A stretch of 64,000 bases of DNA from Alloacidobacterium dinghuense (GTDB lineage: Bacteria > Acidobacteriota > Terriglobia > Terriglobales > Acidobacteriaceae): assembly GCF_014274465.1 (NCBI RefSeq), contig NZ_CP060394.1:4030001-4094000 (forward strand), written 5' to 3'. Made by a program: the position numbers and the translations under genes. The notes under the pieces are model-generated. The model saw only the letters and a program-made list of their open reading frames with translations, ran no database searches and was not told where the DNA came from. Each line of letters begins with the position of its first letter. The first letter of the stretch is position 1. Shown in pieces: positions 27,137 to 35,974 of this stretch.

Positions 27137-29407
27137 GTGAGTTTCTTGACTCAAAACAGACCAGCTAGTCGTACTTCGGGAGTGGTCTTTAACGCCCCCA
27201 TCCCCGAGGGACCCGGCATTCCATCCGGACCTAGCGAAATCGGTCTCAGTGACCTTGTCAGAATTTTGCGTCGCCGTATTCGGATTATCATCGCTGCCGT
27301 TGTGATTGTATTTGTGCTCGGGTCACTATATTGCGTCGTTAAGACTCGCAGATACGAGGCTACTTCGGATTTAGCCATCTACCCCGAAGGATCTGATGCT
27401 TTGGATATGGGCGATATCACCGCCAGTATCGGGGGAGGGGGGCTTGATTTTGACGAAAAGCTTGAAACGCAAGTCCGTATTCTCAAGAGCAATAGCCTTG
27501 CGTGGACCGTCATCAGTCAGCTACGACTCGATAAGGAACCGACCTTTGCGGGCCGTCGCAAATACATTTTATTTGGGCCATATGTGACACCAGATGCGCC
27601 AGCACAGATAGATAAAACGAGTCCCGAGCGCCAGAATCAGCTATTGGGCAAGTTTCGCAAGTCGCTAACTGTGCAGAGTATCGCTCGTACTCAGGCAGTG
27701 GAGATCACCTTTCGCGATGCAAATCCAATCCTGGCTCGAGAAGTTGTCAATCGACTCTCCAGTGCCTATGCACAGCGCAATTTCGTAACTCGATTCAATA
27801 ACACAATGAAGGCTTCCGACTGGTTGTCGGGTCAACTCGATCAACTTAAGTCCAGGGTGGAGGAGTCGCAGGTCAAACTGGCCAAATTCCAGAAAGAAAC
27901 CGGCATTTTTGGTACGGACGAGAACGATAATTTGGTGCTTTCCAAACTTGACGATCTCAGCAAAGAGCTTACAGACGCAGAAGCTGATCGGATCGTAAAA
28001 GAAGCAAAGTACAGAGTCGCGCAGTCTGGCAATCCCGAACTCATTGGTACGATTGTCCCTGACAGCGTTTTGCCGGTGTTGCGCAGCCAGGAGGCGGACT
28101 TGAAAAATCAGCTCGCTCTGGCAAGCACTGAGTTTGGGCCTCACTATCCAAAGGTGATCCAATTGCAGAATCAGATGGCCCAACTAGAAAAGGCTCTCCA
28201 CAAGGAAGTTGCGGACATTCAAGAACGCTTTCGCACAGATTACGAAGCATCGGCGGTTGCCGAGAAGCAACTGCGAGCTTCTTTTGACCAGCAAAAACAA
28301 AAAGCTTACGACATGAGTGAAGGGTTGAGCGAATATGGCATTTTGAAGCGCGAAGTGGAATCAGGCAGTGATCTTTATGAAGACCTGTTAAAGAAGTTAA
28401 AAGAAGCCGGTGTAGTTGCCAGCCTTAAGGCTGCCACGATTGACGTCATTGATCCGGCAACTCTACCCACAAGACCTGTAGAACCTAACATCCCTTTAAC
28501 TCTTGCGTTAAGCATTTTTCTAGGTCTCGGTTCTGGAGTCGGACTTGCATTTCTAGCTGAAAATCTGGACAACACCATCCGTAGCACTGAAGATATCGAA
28601 TTCTTAACGACGATTCCTGTCTTCGGATGGGTTCCCCACTTCAAGATGAATCAGAACTCACGGCTAAAGGGAGCTAGTTCAAATATGAAGGCGCCATTCG
28701 AAACTGAGGGTGTCGGTCCGATTGTGCTCTTGCGACCAAACTCGCAGGTTTCTGAAGCGTTCCGTTCGCTGCGGACCGCACTCTTGCTTACCTCCGCTAG
28801 AATGCCGCCCAAGACAATCTTAATCACGAGCGCGCTCCCCGGAGACGGGAAGACAACTGTGACGGTGAACCTTGCCTCAGTCCTTGCCCAGCAAGGTGCC
28901 CGGGTCCTCCTAGTTGACGCTGATCTACGACGTGGTTTGATAGCAGAGCAACTGAATATCCCCCAGAATTTTGGGTTGAGCGGCTCCCTTGCGGGTGCAG
29001 GGATTTGGCGTGATGCCGTTGCAAACCTGCCCGAGGCTCCTCACCTCGATATTCTTCAGTCGGGGCTGCGTCCACCGAATTCAGCGGACCTGCTAGGGTC
29101 AAGCAAGATGCACGAGCTCCTAGAAGATTGGCGTGCAGAATATGATCACGTGATCATTGATAGTTCTCCGTGTCTAGCGATTACGGATGGTGTTCTGGTA
29201 GCTCAGAAAACCGATACAGTTCTCTTAGTATCGAGGATTGGACATACTCCGCGTGCCAGCTTACGACGCGTGAGTGAGTTGCTCCAGTCCAGCAACGTAC
29301 ACGTTGCCGGCATCGTGATCAATGACGTTGGTATGGCCGACGACTATTACGGATACGCTTACTCAAAATATTCTGCTTATTACGCAGAAGATGAGAAGCC
29401 CAACTAG
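27137..29407 (+). CDS. polysaccharide co-polymerase with fused BY-type tyrosine autokinase (Wzc-like)
   Basis: A 756-residue inner-membrane protein. Wzz domain: TM1 near 48-68, a long periplasmic coiled-coil region (about 200-430), TM2 near 450-475. Cytoplasmic BY-kinase: Walker A ALPGDGKTTVTV (about 565-576), Walker A' VLLVDADLRRG, Walker B IIDSSPCL, and a C-terminal tyrosine cluster in the last 22 residues. It controls chain length and export of the polysaccharide by cycles of autophosphorylation. The start is GTG 27137, with GGAGAA ending 6 nt before it. No cognate tyrosine phosphatase is seen in the window. Confidence 0.94.
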   Translation: MSFLTQNRPASRTSGVVFNAPIPEGPGIPSGPSEIGLSDLVRILRRRIRIIIAAVVIVFVLGSLYCVVKTRRYEATSDLAIYPEGSDALDMGDITASIGGGGLDFDEKLETQVRILKSNSLAWTVISQLRLDKEPTFAGRRKYILFGPYVTPDAPAQIDKTSPERQNQLLGKFRKSLTVQSIARTQAVEITFRDANPILAREVVNRLSSAYAQRNFVTRFNNTMKASDWLSGQLDQLKSRVEESQVKLAKFQKETGIFGTDENDNLVLSKLDDLSKELTDAEADRIVKEAKYRVAQSGNPELIGTIVPDSVLPVLRSQEADLKNQLALASTEFGPHYPKVIQLQNQMAQLEKALHKEVADIQERFRTDYEASAVAEKQLRASFDQQKQKAYDMSEGLSEYGILKREVESGSDLYEDLLKKLKEAGVVASLKAATIDVIDPATLPTRPVEPNIPLTLALSIFLGLGSGVGLAFLAENLDNTIRSTEDIEFLTTIPVFGWVPHFKMNQNSRLKGASSNMKAPFETEGVGPIVLLRPNSQVSEAFRSLRTALLLTSARMPPKTILITSALPGDGKTTVTVNLASVLAQQGARVLLVDADLRRGLIAEQLNIPQNFGLSGSLAGAGIWRDAVANLPEAPHLDILQSGLRPPNSADLLGSSKMHELLEDWRAEYDHVIIDSSPCLAITDGVLVAQKTDTVLLVSRIGHTPRASLRRVSELLQSSNVHVAGIVINDVGMADDYYGYAYSKYSAYYAEDEKPN

Positions 29408-29505
29408 GGCATAGTAATAGGAACTCGCTTTGAGTGCTTTATTATGATTTAGTCGATTGCAGTTACATTTTCCTGCCTTAGATAAAGAAAACATACTTTG
29501 GAGTT

Positions 29506-30249
29506 ATGCCTGTGTCTGATGAACTCGTGGTGGTGGTGGGCCTCGGAGAAGTAGGCAAGCCTTTGCTAAACCTTCTTAGCCGATCTCACGAATGTGTAGG
29601 CGTCGATATCCAGCCAGTTGAGATTGCGAGGCCGTGCTCGGTATTACATATTTGTATTCCATTTGGACGAAAAGATTTTGTAGAGATCACTTGCTCCTAT
29701 GTTGCAAAGTATCGACCTCGGTATTGTGTTGTAAACAGCACGGTTGCTCCAGGGACGACAAGGGCTATAGCTAAGCGCAGCGGAGCTGCAGTTGCCTATA
29801 GTCCGGTGCGCGGCAAACACGCGAAGATGGAAGCTGACATGCTGCGTTACTGCAAGTTTGTCGGCGCCGATGACTTTCAAACGACTGAAGCAATTATTCA
29901 ACATTTTGCGGCAGCTGGGTTCAGAACAGCTCGTTTCCGGAATGCGGAGATCGGAGAATTGGCTAAGTTGCTGGAAACAACATGGCTTGGTGTATTGGTC
30001 GGGTGGGCGCAGGAGGTTGAACGACTAGCTCAGGAGCGTGGAGCTACATACGATGAAGTGAATGCTTATATCGACGAGGTAGATTTCCTCCCTCATGTTT
30101 TCCCTGGGCTCATTGGTGGTCATTGTGTCATGCCAAATATTGATATCCTCCGGTCACAGGTGAATTCAGAATTTCTCGATGCTATCGTCCGGAGCAATGC
30201 GCTAAAGGCTGAAAGCCTGAAGACTTTGGCTGTGACAACGGAGGCGTAG
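29506..30249 (+). CDS. compact UDP-glucose/GDP-mannose dehydrogenase-like protein lacking the C-terminal domain
   Basis: 247 residues, against about 400-440 for normal nucleotide-sugar 6-dehydrogenases. The NAD domain (VVVVGLGEVGKPLL, STVAPGTTRA) and central helical domain (ELAKLLETTWLGVLVGWAQE) are present. The protein stops shortly after a GLIGGHCVMPN motif that matches the catalytic Cys loop, so the UDP-binding third domain is missing. The frame and the next gene (30251) are intact, which argues against a recent truncation. It may be a divergent WbpA-like partner of the three genes after it. GTG 29512 is an alternative start, with GGAG 8 nt before it. Confidence 0.75.
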   Translation: MPVSDELVVVVGLGEVGKPLLNLLSRSHECVGVDIQPVEIARPCSVLHICIPFGRKDFVEITCSYVAKYRPRYCVVNSTVAPGTTRAIAKRSGAAVAYSPVRGKHAKMEADMLRYCKFVGADDFQTTEAIIQHFAAAGFRTARFRNAEIGELAKLLETTWLGVLVGWAQEVERLAQERGATYDEVNAYIDEVDFLPHVFPGLIGGHCVMPNIDILRSQVNSEFLDAIVRSNALKAESLKTLAVTTEA

Positions 30250-30250
30250 C

Positions 30251-31270
30251 ATGACCAAGATCGCATTAGCCGGATTGGGATATTGGGGACCGAACCTCGC
30301 ACGTGTATTGAACCAATCGCAGACGTGCGACTTTGTAGCTGCCTGTGACGTGAATCGGATAAGTCTTGAGAAGATCACTACGCAATATCCCTTTCTTAAG
30401 GGATATCGCGACTTCAATGAACTCATCTCGAGTGATGTAGACGCCGTCGTGATTGCCACGCCGATTTCAACCCACTATGACTTGGCTAAGCGTGCATTGC
30501 TTGCTGGGAAACATGTTTTTGTAGAAAAACCGTTGGCTCATCGAGCTGATCTTGCCCGTGAGCTAGTTGAGCTGGCAGCTGACCGGCAAAAGACTTTATT
30601 TACTGGTCACACTTTCATTTACAGTCCACCAGTTATCAAAATCAAAGAACTCATTGATAGCGGTGAGATCGGAGATGTTCACTACATCAGCCTGTCCCGC
30701 GTTAACTTAGGACTTTATCAGAAAGATGTAGATGTGGTCTGGGATCTCGCCGTTCACGATATTTCTATCTTGTTGTATTGGCTGGGAGAAATGCCCGTTA
30801 ACGGAGCCTCTTTTGGTCGCGCATGCGTGCAGCATGACAAGCGCGATGTTGCGTTTTTATGGCTTGAGTTCCCCAGCGGAGTCGTGGCTTCGAATGAAAT
30901 CAGCTGGCTATCTCCCCAGAAAATGCGTCGCACATGTGTAGTGGGGTCCAAGCGCATGATCGTCTATGACGACATGGATTTAGCAGAGAAAGTAAAGATT
31001 TATGACAGCGGCGTCGATTTTTGCCAGCCACAGACTTTTGGCGAATTTCAGCTGACCTATCGCATCGGCGATATGCACGCTCCCTATCTCGGCAATGCCG
31101 AACCACTATTAAAAGAGATAGAGCATTTTGTTCACTGTTTTACGACGGGGGAACGATCGATCACTTCTGGCGAATTTGGAGCTCAAGTAGTGGAAGTCCT
31201 TGAACTCGTTGATCGCTCTCACTTGAACACTCCGCAACCGGCCATTGCCGGTATCCGGATGGGATTTTAA
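30251..31270 (+). CDS. Gfo/Idh/MocA-family sugar-nucleotide dehydrogenase (WbpB/WlbA-like)
   Basis: 339 residues. The NAD-binding N-terminus has GLGYWGPNLARVL, the EKP catalytic motif is at 92-94 (VEKPLAHR), and the C-terminal alpha/beta domain is of normal length. In a cluster with a DegT aminotransferase and a hexapeptide acetyltransferase this fits WbpB/WlbA, which oxidises C3 of a UDP-GlcNAc-uronic acid. GGAGG stands 6 nt before the ATG, and the gene begins 1 bp after the preceding stop, so it is operonic. Confidence 0.88.
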   Translation: MTKIALAGLGYWGPNLARVLNQSQTCDFVAACDVNRISLEKITTQYPFLKGYRDFNELISSDVDAVVIATPISTHYDLAKRALLAGKHVFVEKPLAHRADLARELVELAADRQKTLFTGHTFIYSPPVIKIKELIDSGEIGDVHYISLSRVNLGLYQKDVDVVWDLAVHDISILLYWLGEMPVNGASFGRACVQHDKRDVAFLWLEFPSGVVASNEISWLSPQKMRRTCVVGSKRMIVYDDMDLAEKVKIYDSGVDFCQPQTFGEFQLTYRIGDMHAPYLGNAEPLLKEIEHFVHCFTTGERSITSGEFGAQVVEVLELVDRSHLNTPQPAIAGIRMGF

Positions 31271-31273
31271 ACG

Positions 31274-31879
31274 ATGGCGCAGCAAACCGCCGCGGAGGCA
31301 GGATTTTTCGCGCATCCGAAGGCTCTCATTGATACCGACCAAATTGGCGATCGCACGCGCGTATGGGCATTTGCACATGTCACGCATGGCGCGCAGGTCG
31401 GTTCAGACTGCAACATCGGCGAGCATGTTTTTATCGAGGGTGGAGCGTCAATTGGCAATAACGTTACAGTCAAAAACGGCGTCTCGGTGTGGGCGCGTGT
31501 AACCGTAGAAGATAATTGCTTTCTGGGCCCATATTGTGTATTCACCAATGACATGAATCCACGAGCCTATATCAAGAAGGGGCCGGAGAGCCTGGTACCC
31601 ACACTTGTCAAGGCGAATTCAAGCATCGGAGCCAACGCAACAATTGTCTGTGGTCGTACGATTGGGCGATTCGCGTTCATCGGCGCAGGTGCTGTCGTGA
31701 CTCATGACGTACAGGACTATTCTATGGTTGTTGGGAACCCTGCACGTCCGATCGGCTGGATGTGCGAATGCGCAGAGAAGCTTCCGATGCGGGCCACATC
31801 TGAAGTTGGTGCGATTTGTAGCTGTCAACATTGCGGCGCAGTTTTTGAGCGCGTGGCGTCAGGCCTAGCTAAAAGGTAG
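31274..31879 (+). CDS. left-handed beta-helix N-acetyltransferase (WbpD/WlbB-like)
   Basis: 201 residues made of hexapeptide repeats (for example IGEHVFIEGGASIGNNVTVKNG, cut here to its pattern) with the VFTNDMNPRAY segment that marks the WbpD/WlbB/FdtC group. It should acetylate the 3-amino group of the sugar made by its neighbours, using acetyl-CoA. Near the C-terminus there are several Cys (CECAEK, CSCQHCG), a zinc-ribbon-like tail common in this group. It starts 3 bp after the WbpB-like gene. Confidence 0.88.
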   Translation: MAQQTAAEAGFFAHPKALIDTDQIGDRTRVWAFAHVTHGAQVGSDCNIGEHVFIEGGASIGNNVTVKNGVSVWARVTVEDNCFLGPYCVFTNDMNPRAYIKKGPESLVPTLVKANSSIGANATIVCGRTIGRFAFIGAGAVVTHDVQDYSMVVGNPARPIGWMCECAEKLPMRATSEVGAICSCQHCGAVFERVASGLAKR

Positions 31880-31906
31880 ACCATCCTGCGGGAAGAAGGG
31901 AGTTTA

Positions 31907-33094
31907 ATGCGTAATCCAGTAATCCGGGTTCCATTTGTAGACTTGAAGGCTCAATACGCCGGGCTCCGCGAAGAAATGAATAAAGCAGTTCAAAATGTGC
32001 TCGATTCGGGACATTTTGTAGGAGGCCCTGTTCTTGAGAAGTTTGAGCGGGAATTTGCGGAGTTTGTAGGTGCCAATTATTGCGTTGGTGTGGCCAATGG
32101 GACTGACGCTATAACTCTAGCGGCGAGGGTCGCGGATTTGGGCCGCGGTGATGAGGTGCTCGTTCCGGCAAACAGTTTCTTTGCCACTGCAGAAGCTATT
32201 AGCAATGCAGGAGCTACTCCAGTTTTTGTTGACGTTGATCCTACGACTTTTCACATGGATCCAGCACTCGCCGAGGAGGCGATCACCAGTCGTACGGCGG
32301 CGATTGTTCCGGTACACCTGTATGGCCGTGCAATGAATCTGGAGCCGTTTGAGGCTCTAGCCGCAAAGTATAACCTGCTGATAATTGAAGATTGTGCGCA
32401 GGCACATGGCGCCTCGATTGGCAGCACAAGAATTGGCTCTTCGGGGCGTCTGACTTGTTACAGCTTCTATCCCGGCAAGAACTTGGGTGCGTATGGAGAC
32501 GGTGGAGCAATAACTACGAGCGATCCTCATCTGACGAAACAACTTCGAATTTTGCGCGAGCATGGCAGCCCCGCAAAGTACGAACACAGTGTGGTCGGAT
32601 GGAACTCCAGACTCGATGCTCTTCAGGCAACGGTACTATCAGTTAAGCTGCCGCACATGACCAAATGGAACAGCGCCCGGCGCGATCATGCAAAAAGGCT
32701 TGTAGGTGCTCTTACTGGTTCCCCAATTATCCCGCCTGTGATTCCGGAAGGGGATGAACATGTGTTTCACCTGTTTGTAGTTCGCTGCTCCTGCCGTAAT
32801 GAACTAAAGCAGTTTCTTGAGCAAAAGGGAATTCAGACGGGTATTCATTATCCCGTTCCCTTACACCTCACCGGTGCATACCAAGCGTTGGATGCCCCAG
32901 GGCCGCGTTCCAAACCCGTTACAGAAGGTCTCGCGAGTGAAATTCTATCTTTGCCGATGTATCCTGAGCTCTCTGAAGAGCAAATAAGCGATGTCATCTC
33001 TGCTCTTCAAGAATTTATTCATCTGTTTAGGCCTACGACACCAAGAGATTTCATGACTGAACCTGCTTCCCAAACAATCTCTTACAACATTTAA
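31907..33094 (+). CDS. DegT/DnrJ/EryC1 sugar aminotransferase (WbpE/WlbC-like)
   Basis: 395 residues, PLP-dependent. The PLP lysine is K191 in CYSFYPGKNLGAYGDGG; EDCAQAHGA (161-169) holds the Asp that contacts the ring nitrogen. Start MRNPVIRVPFVDLKAQY is typical, with GGGAG shortly upstream. With the WbpB-like and WbpD-like genes it completes a set for adding an acetamido group at C3, giving a 2,3-diacetamido uronic-type sugar nucleotide. The C-terminal 25 residues extend past the family's usual end. Confidence 0.9.
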   Translation: MRNPVIRVPFVDLKAQYAGLREEMNKAVQNVLDSGHFVGGPVLEKFEREFAEFVGANYCVGVANGTDAITLAARVADLGRGDEVLVPANSFFATAEAISNAGATPVFVDVDPTTFHMDPALAEEAITSRTAAIVPVHLYGRAMNLEPFEALAAKYNLLIIEDCAQAHGASIGSTRIGSSGRLTCYSFYPGKNLGAYGDGGAITTSDPHLTKQLRILREHGSPAKYEHSVVGWNSRLDALQATVLSVKLPHMTKWNSARRDHAKRLVGALTGSPIIPPVIPEGDEHVFHLFVVRCSCRNELKQFLEQKGIQTGIHYPVPLHLTGAYQALDAPGPRSKPVTEGLASEILSLPMYPELSEEQISDVISALQEFIHLFRPTTPRDFMTEPASQTISYNI

Positions 33095-33216
33095 GAATAG
33101 CTGTTGTTAGAAATTCCCTAATACGCCCGTTAGCCATCGTAGCTTTAACAAGCTAGTAAATAAAAGCGGATAAACGGCGTCGTATTGCTTCTAAAGAGAT
33201 ATTTGAGGATTCAATA

Positions 33217-34158
33217 ATGACCCAAGATCCAGGGGATGGAAGGCTTTTTGGATATGCCCTTCCAGGGCGCTACGGACTAGGACACAGTCTTCTCGCATGG
33301 GCGCGATGCTTCCTTTGGTGCAAGGACAACCAAGTTCCTATGCTAGCCCCCCGCTGGTTCTACCTCCGAGTCGGTCCTTACCTCCGTCGCGAAATGGATA
33401 AGCGTTCGTATCATAAATTGTTCCGAACCGATGCTTATATTCACGGCAGCTATCGGACATGGTTATTAGCTACTGCTAAACGATTCAAGGCGCATCAGGA
33501 ATCGGAAGCCAAGCTAGAACGAGGAGCAAGAATCCTTGTTTTTGAGAATGAAGCAGCCAATAATACAAGATTCTTCCAATCCATCTCTGGAAGACCGGAA
33601 GAGGTGCATTTAGAACTCCTTCGAATTGCACGGCCTGATCACATCCCCCCTGTGAATCCGCATAAGTCGTTTATCGGAATCCATGTCCGAACGGGTGACT
33701 TCACTCGTGTTACTGATCCTGATGCACTGCGCACAATGCGCAATGTCCAGTTGCCCATTGAATGGTATCGAAGCATTCTCCTTTCAATTCGGAAGCAAAT
33801 CGGCGGCGACGTGGATGCGAGGGTGTTTTCGGATGGCTCAGCGGAATTGCTGCGTCCCTTATTAGACCTACCAAATGTATCGTTGGAGGAACCTTATTCC
33901 GCCCTGCGTGACATGCTTGAACTTTCGAAGGCTTCAACCTTAATTTCTTCGGGCTCAGGTTTCAGTATGTGGGCTGCTTATCTCCGCCAGGTTCCACGGA
34001 TATGTTTTCCCAACCAGCGACGAGAGTATGTAGTGACATCTTCGTCTACGATTGATCTTGAGCCAGAATGCGAAACCGGCAATGACATTCCGAGCCACTT
34101 TATCGCATACATTGCAGATGGTTTCCGCCATTTGGGTGAGGTTAAACAATTTTCGTGA
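33217..34158 (+). CDS. probable GT11-like (fucosyltransferase-type) glycosyltransferase
   Basis: 313 residues, soluble. Two features resemble alpha-1,2-fucosyltransferases of family GT11: GIHVRTGDF (the HxRxGD donor motif, about 150) and a later SSGSGFSMWAAYL like the S-FSWWAAWL motif. VFSDGSAELL between them matches the expected FSD strand. GDP-L-fucose would be supplied by gmd/fcl at 55.7-57.8 kb. The similarity is motif-level only, so the sugar and linkage are unproven. It overlaps the flippase gene by 4 bp. Confidence 0.65.
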   Translation: MTQDPGDGRLFGYALPGRYGLGHSLLAWARCFLWCKDNQVPMLAPRWFYLRVGPYLRREMDKRSYHKLFRTDAYIHGSYRTWLLATAKRFKAHQESEAKLERGARILVFENEAANNTRFFQSISGRPEEVHLELLRIARPDHIPPVNPHKSFIGIHVRTGDFTRVTDPDALRTMRNVQLPIEWYRSILLSIRKQIGGDVDARVFSDGSAELLRPLLDLPNVSLEEPYSALRDMLELSKASTLISSGSGFSMWAAYLRQVPRICFPNQRREYVVTSSSTIDLEPECETGNDIPSHFIAYIADGFRHLGEVKQFS

Positions 34159-35513
34159 AGCGATCGCTTTCGCGACTCATAGATCGAGCATTGCCACGCG
34201 GCGGGCTCGCCAGAAGTGTGTCAATACTCGCAGGTGGAACGGTGATGGCTCAAGTAATTGCCGTCATATCGTCGCCGCTTCTGACCCGCCTTTATAAGCC
34301 GAGCGACTTTGGAGCGCTCCAAATCTTTATTTCGGTGATGGGTCTTGCTCTGGTGGCAGCCACTGGCCGCTACGATGTGGCAATACTGCTTCCGGAGGAT
34401 GAGCAGAGCTCGATTAATCTCATTGGATTGTCAGTCCTGTGTGTACTCTTTTCGGCCGCAGTCGTAACTGGAGTCGTCATTGTTTGTCACTATCACTGGA
34501 TATTGCCCGCCAGTGTCCTTGTGTTGAGGGGACACTTGTGGCTTCTTCCCGTCAGCATAGTAGGAGCCGGCATGTATCAAGTGCTCAGCTACTGGGCAAT
34601 GCGGCGCAGCCACTACAAGCAAATCGCTACTACCAAGTTCATGCAAGTTAGCGCGCAGGTAGGGACACAACTGGGCGTGGGCCTCTTAACCCACGGCTCT
34701 ATCGGCCTGCTAATTGGAGATGCCGTTGGACGAGTTGTGGGAAGCGGGCGGTTCCTACGCGATCTATGGAAGGAATATGCGGACCAGGTTCGGGCTATTC
34801 GCCTGTCGCAGATGCTGAAACTCGCCCTTCGGTACCGTGAATATCCATTGATTTCGCTCTGGGGCGCTCTAATTAACTTCTCCGGCCTCGCGTTACCCTC
34901 ATTATTTCTTGCCCAGTATTATGGGGCGCAGGATACCGGATGGTTTGCCTTGGTAAACCGTGTTTTGGGTGTTCCCGCTGCACTTATAGGAGCGAGCATC
35001 GCCCAAGTTTATACTTCCGAGGCGGCCAAACTCTCTCGATCCGATCCAAAGCGTCTCATGTACATTTTCCTCAAGACCACTCGGAGGATGCTGTATTTGG
35101 GGATTGCTCCATGTGCCGTATTCATGATGCTCGCACCTTCCATCTTTCAATTTATTTTCGGCCACATCTGGTACGAGGCAGGCATATATGCGCGCTATCT
35201 AGGATTGATGTTTTATGCAAGTTTCATCAACTCGCCCGTTACAATGACCTTAAGTATCCTTGAACGGCAAAGATCCCAACTTGTATGGGATGTGTCAAGA
35301 CTAGCACTTACAATAGGTTCGATAACGCTTCCGTTTCATCTCGGCTTTGGCACGAGAATCGCAATCCTTTGCTACGGTGCAGCAATGACTTTAATGTATG
35401 GCATTCACTGGACACAGTCCTATTACGCCATAAAACACTGTGGGAACCGCCCTGGGCCTACGGCCTTGGCAGGCGTGGCAGTGACCTGCTCCCCTGGATC
35501 CGCACAAAACTGA
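34155..35513 (+). CDS. Wzx-type oligosaccharide flippase
   Basis: 452 residues with about 12-14 hydrophobic segments and the N-terminal SILAGGTVMAQVIAVISSPLLTR pattern (shown in part) of the MATE/Wzx polysaccharide flippase family. It moves the undecaprenyl-linked repeat unit across the inner membrane. Start GTG 34155 shares the GTGA overlap with the upstream stop, so translation is coupled. This is the last gene of the 29.5-35.5 kb run. Confidence 0.88.
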   Translation: MKRSLSRLIDRALPRGGLARSVSILAGGTVMAQVIAVISSPLLTRLYKPSDFGALQIFISVMGLALVAATGRYDVAILLPEDEQSSINLIGLSVLCVLFSAAVVTGVVIVCHYHWILPASVLVLRGHLWLLPVSIVGAGMYQVLSYWAMRRSHYKQIATTKFMQVSAQVGTQLGVGLLTHGSIGLLIGDAVGRVVGSGRFLRDLWKEYADQVRAIRLSQMLKLALRYREYPLISLWGALINFSGLALPSLFLAQYYGAQDTGWFALVNRVLGVPAALIGASIAQVYTSEAAKLSRSDPKRLMYIFLKTTRRMLYLGIAPCAVFMMLAPSIFQFIFGHIWYEAGIYARYLGLMFYASFINSPVTMTLSILERQRSQLVWDVSRLALTIGSITLPFHLGFGTRIAILCYGAAMTLMYGIHWTQSYYAIKHCGNRPGPTALAGVAVTCSPGSAQN

Positions 35514-35639
35514 GATGATTTTCGGATTCTTTGGTGAGGTTCCGTCGGGGAGGCTCCTGGATCCCGAGTCGCGACGCCGCCGGGCGTTCTTTGCCCAACA
35601 TCCTTTTTGTTTTTGCCTTTGCATTGTCATTGGCTTTCT

Positions 35640-35816
35640 CCCGGACTGCCGGTTTTGATTCACCAAGCTACGTGGGCCGCACTTGAGCACGTGTCCGTGA
35701 TGCAGCAGCCGATCCAGCGTAGCGGAGGCAGCTGCGCTAATCGCAAAGCAGCTTTCCCAATCTTCAACGGGTCTGTTCGAGGTAATCAGCGAACTGGCGC
35801 GTTCGTAGCGTCGCAT
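35640..35816 (-). pseudogene. istB fragment of an IS21-family element
   Basis: The frame starting at 35816 reads RRYERASSLITSNRPVEDW, then a segment ending LDRLLHHGHVLKCGPRS. This is the C-terminal part of the IstB ATP-binding helper protein of IS21-type transposons. The N-terminal two thirds with the P-loop is absent, as is any istA. Beyond about 35640 the frame drifts into low-complexity sequence and over the flippase 3' end. The rest of 35514-35974 holds no recognisable gene. Confidence 0.65.
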
Positions 35817-35974
35817 GACTGATTTCCAGCAGTTCCTTCGGCGACCGCCGCCATCGCCTCGACGCGTTTACAAGGGGCCGAACAAGCCGTGTCGCTCGTT
35901 CTGTTCGCAAACTCGCTGATTAAGCAGGCGGAGGCACTGGCCAGAGCAAAACGATTTGATTTGATCCCCAGACT

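Noticed and set aside
35817-35974. Possible continuation of the istB fragment or another IS piece
   Set aside because: Frames such as IKQAEALARAKRFDLIP look protein-like but match no transposase I know, so no feature was called.
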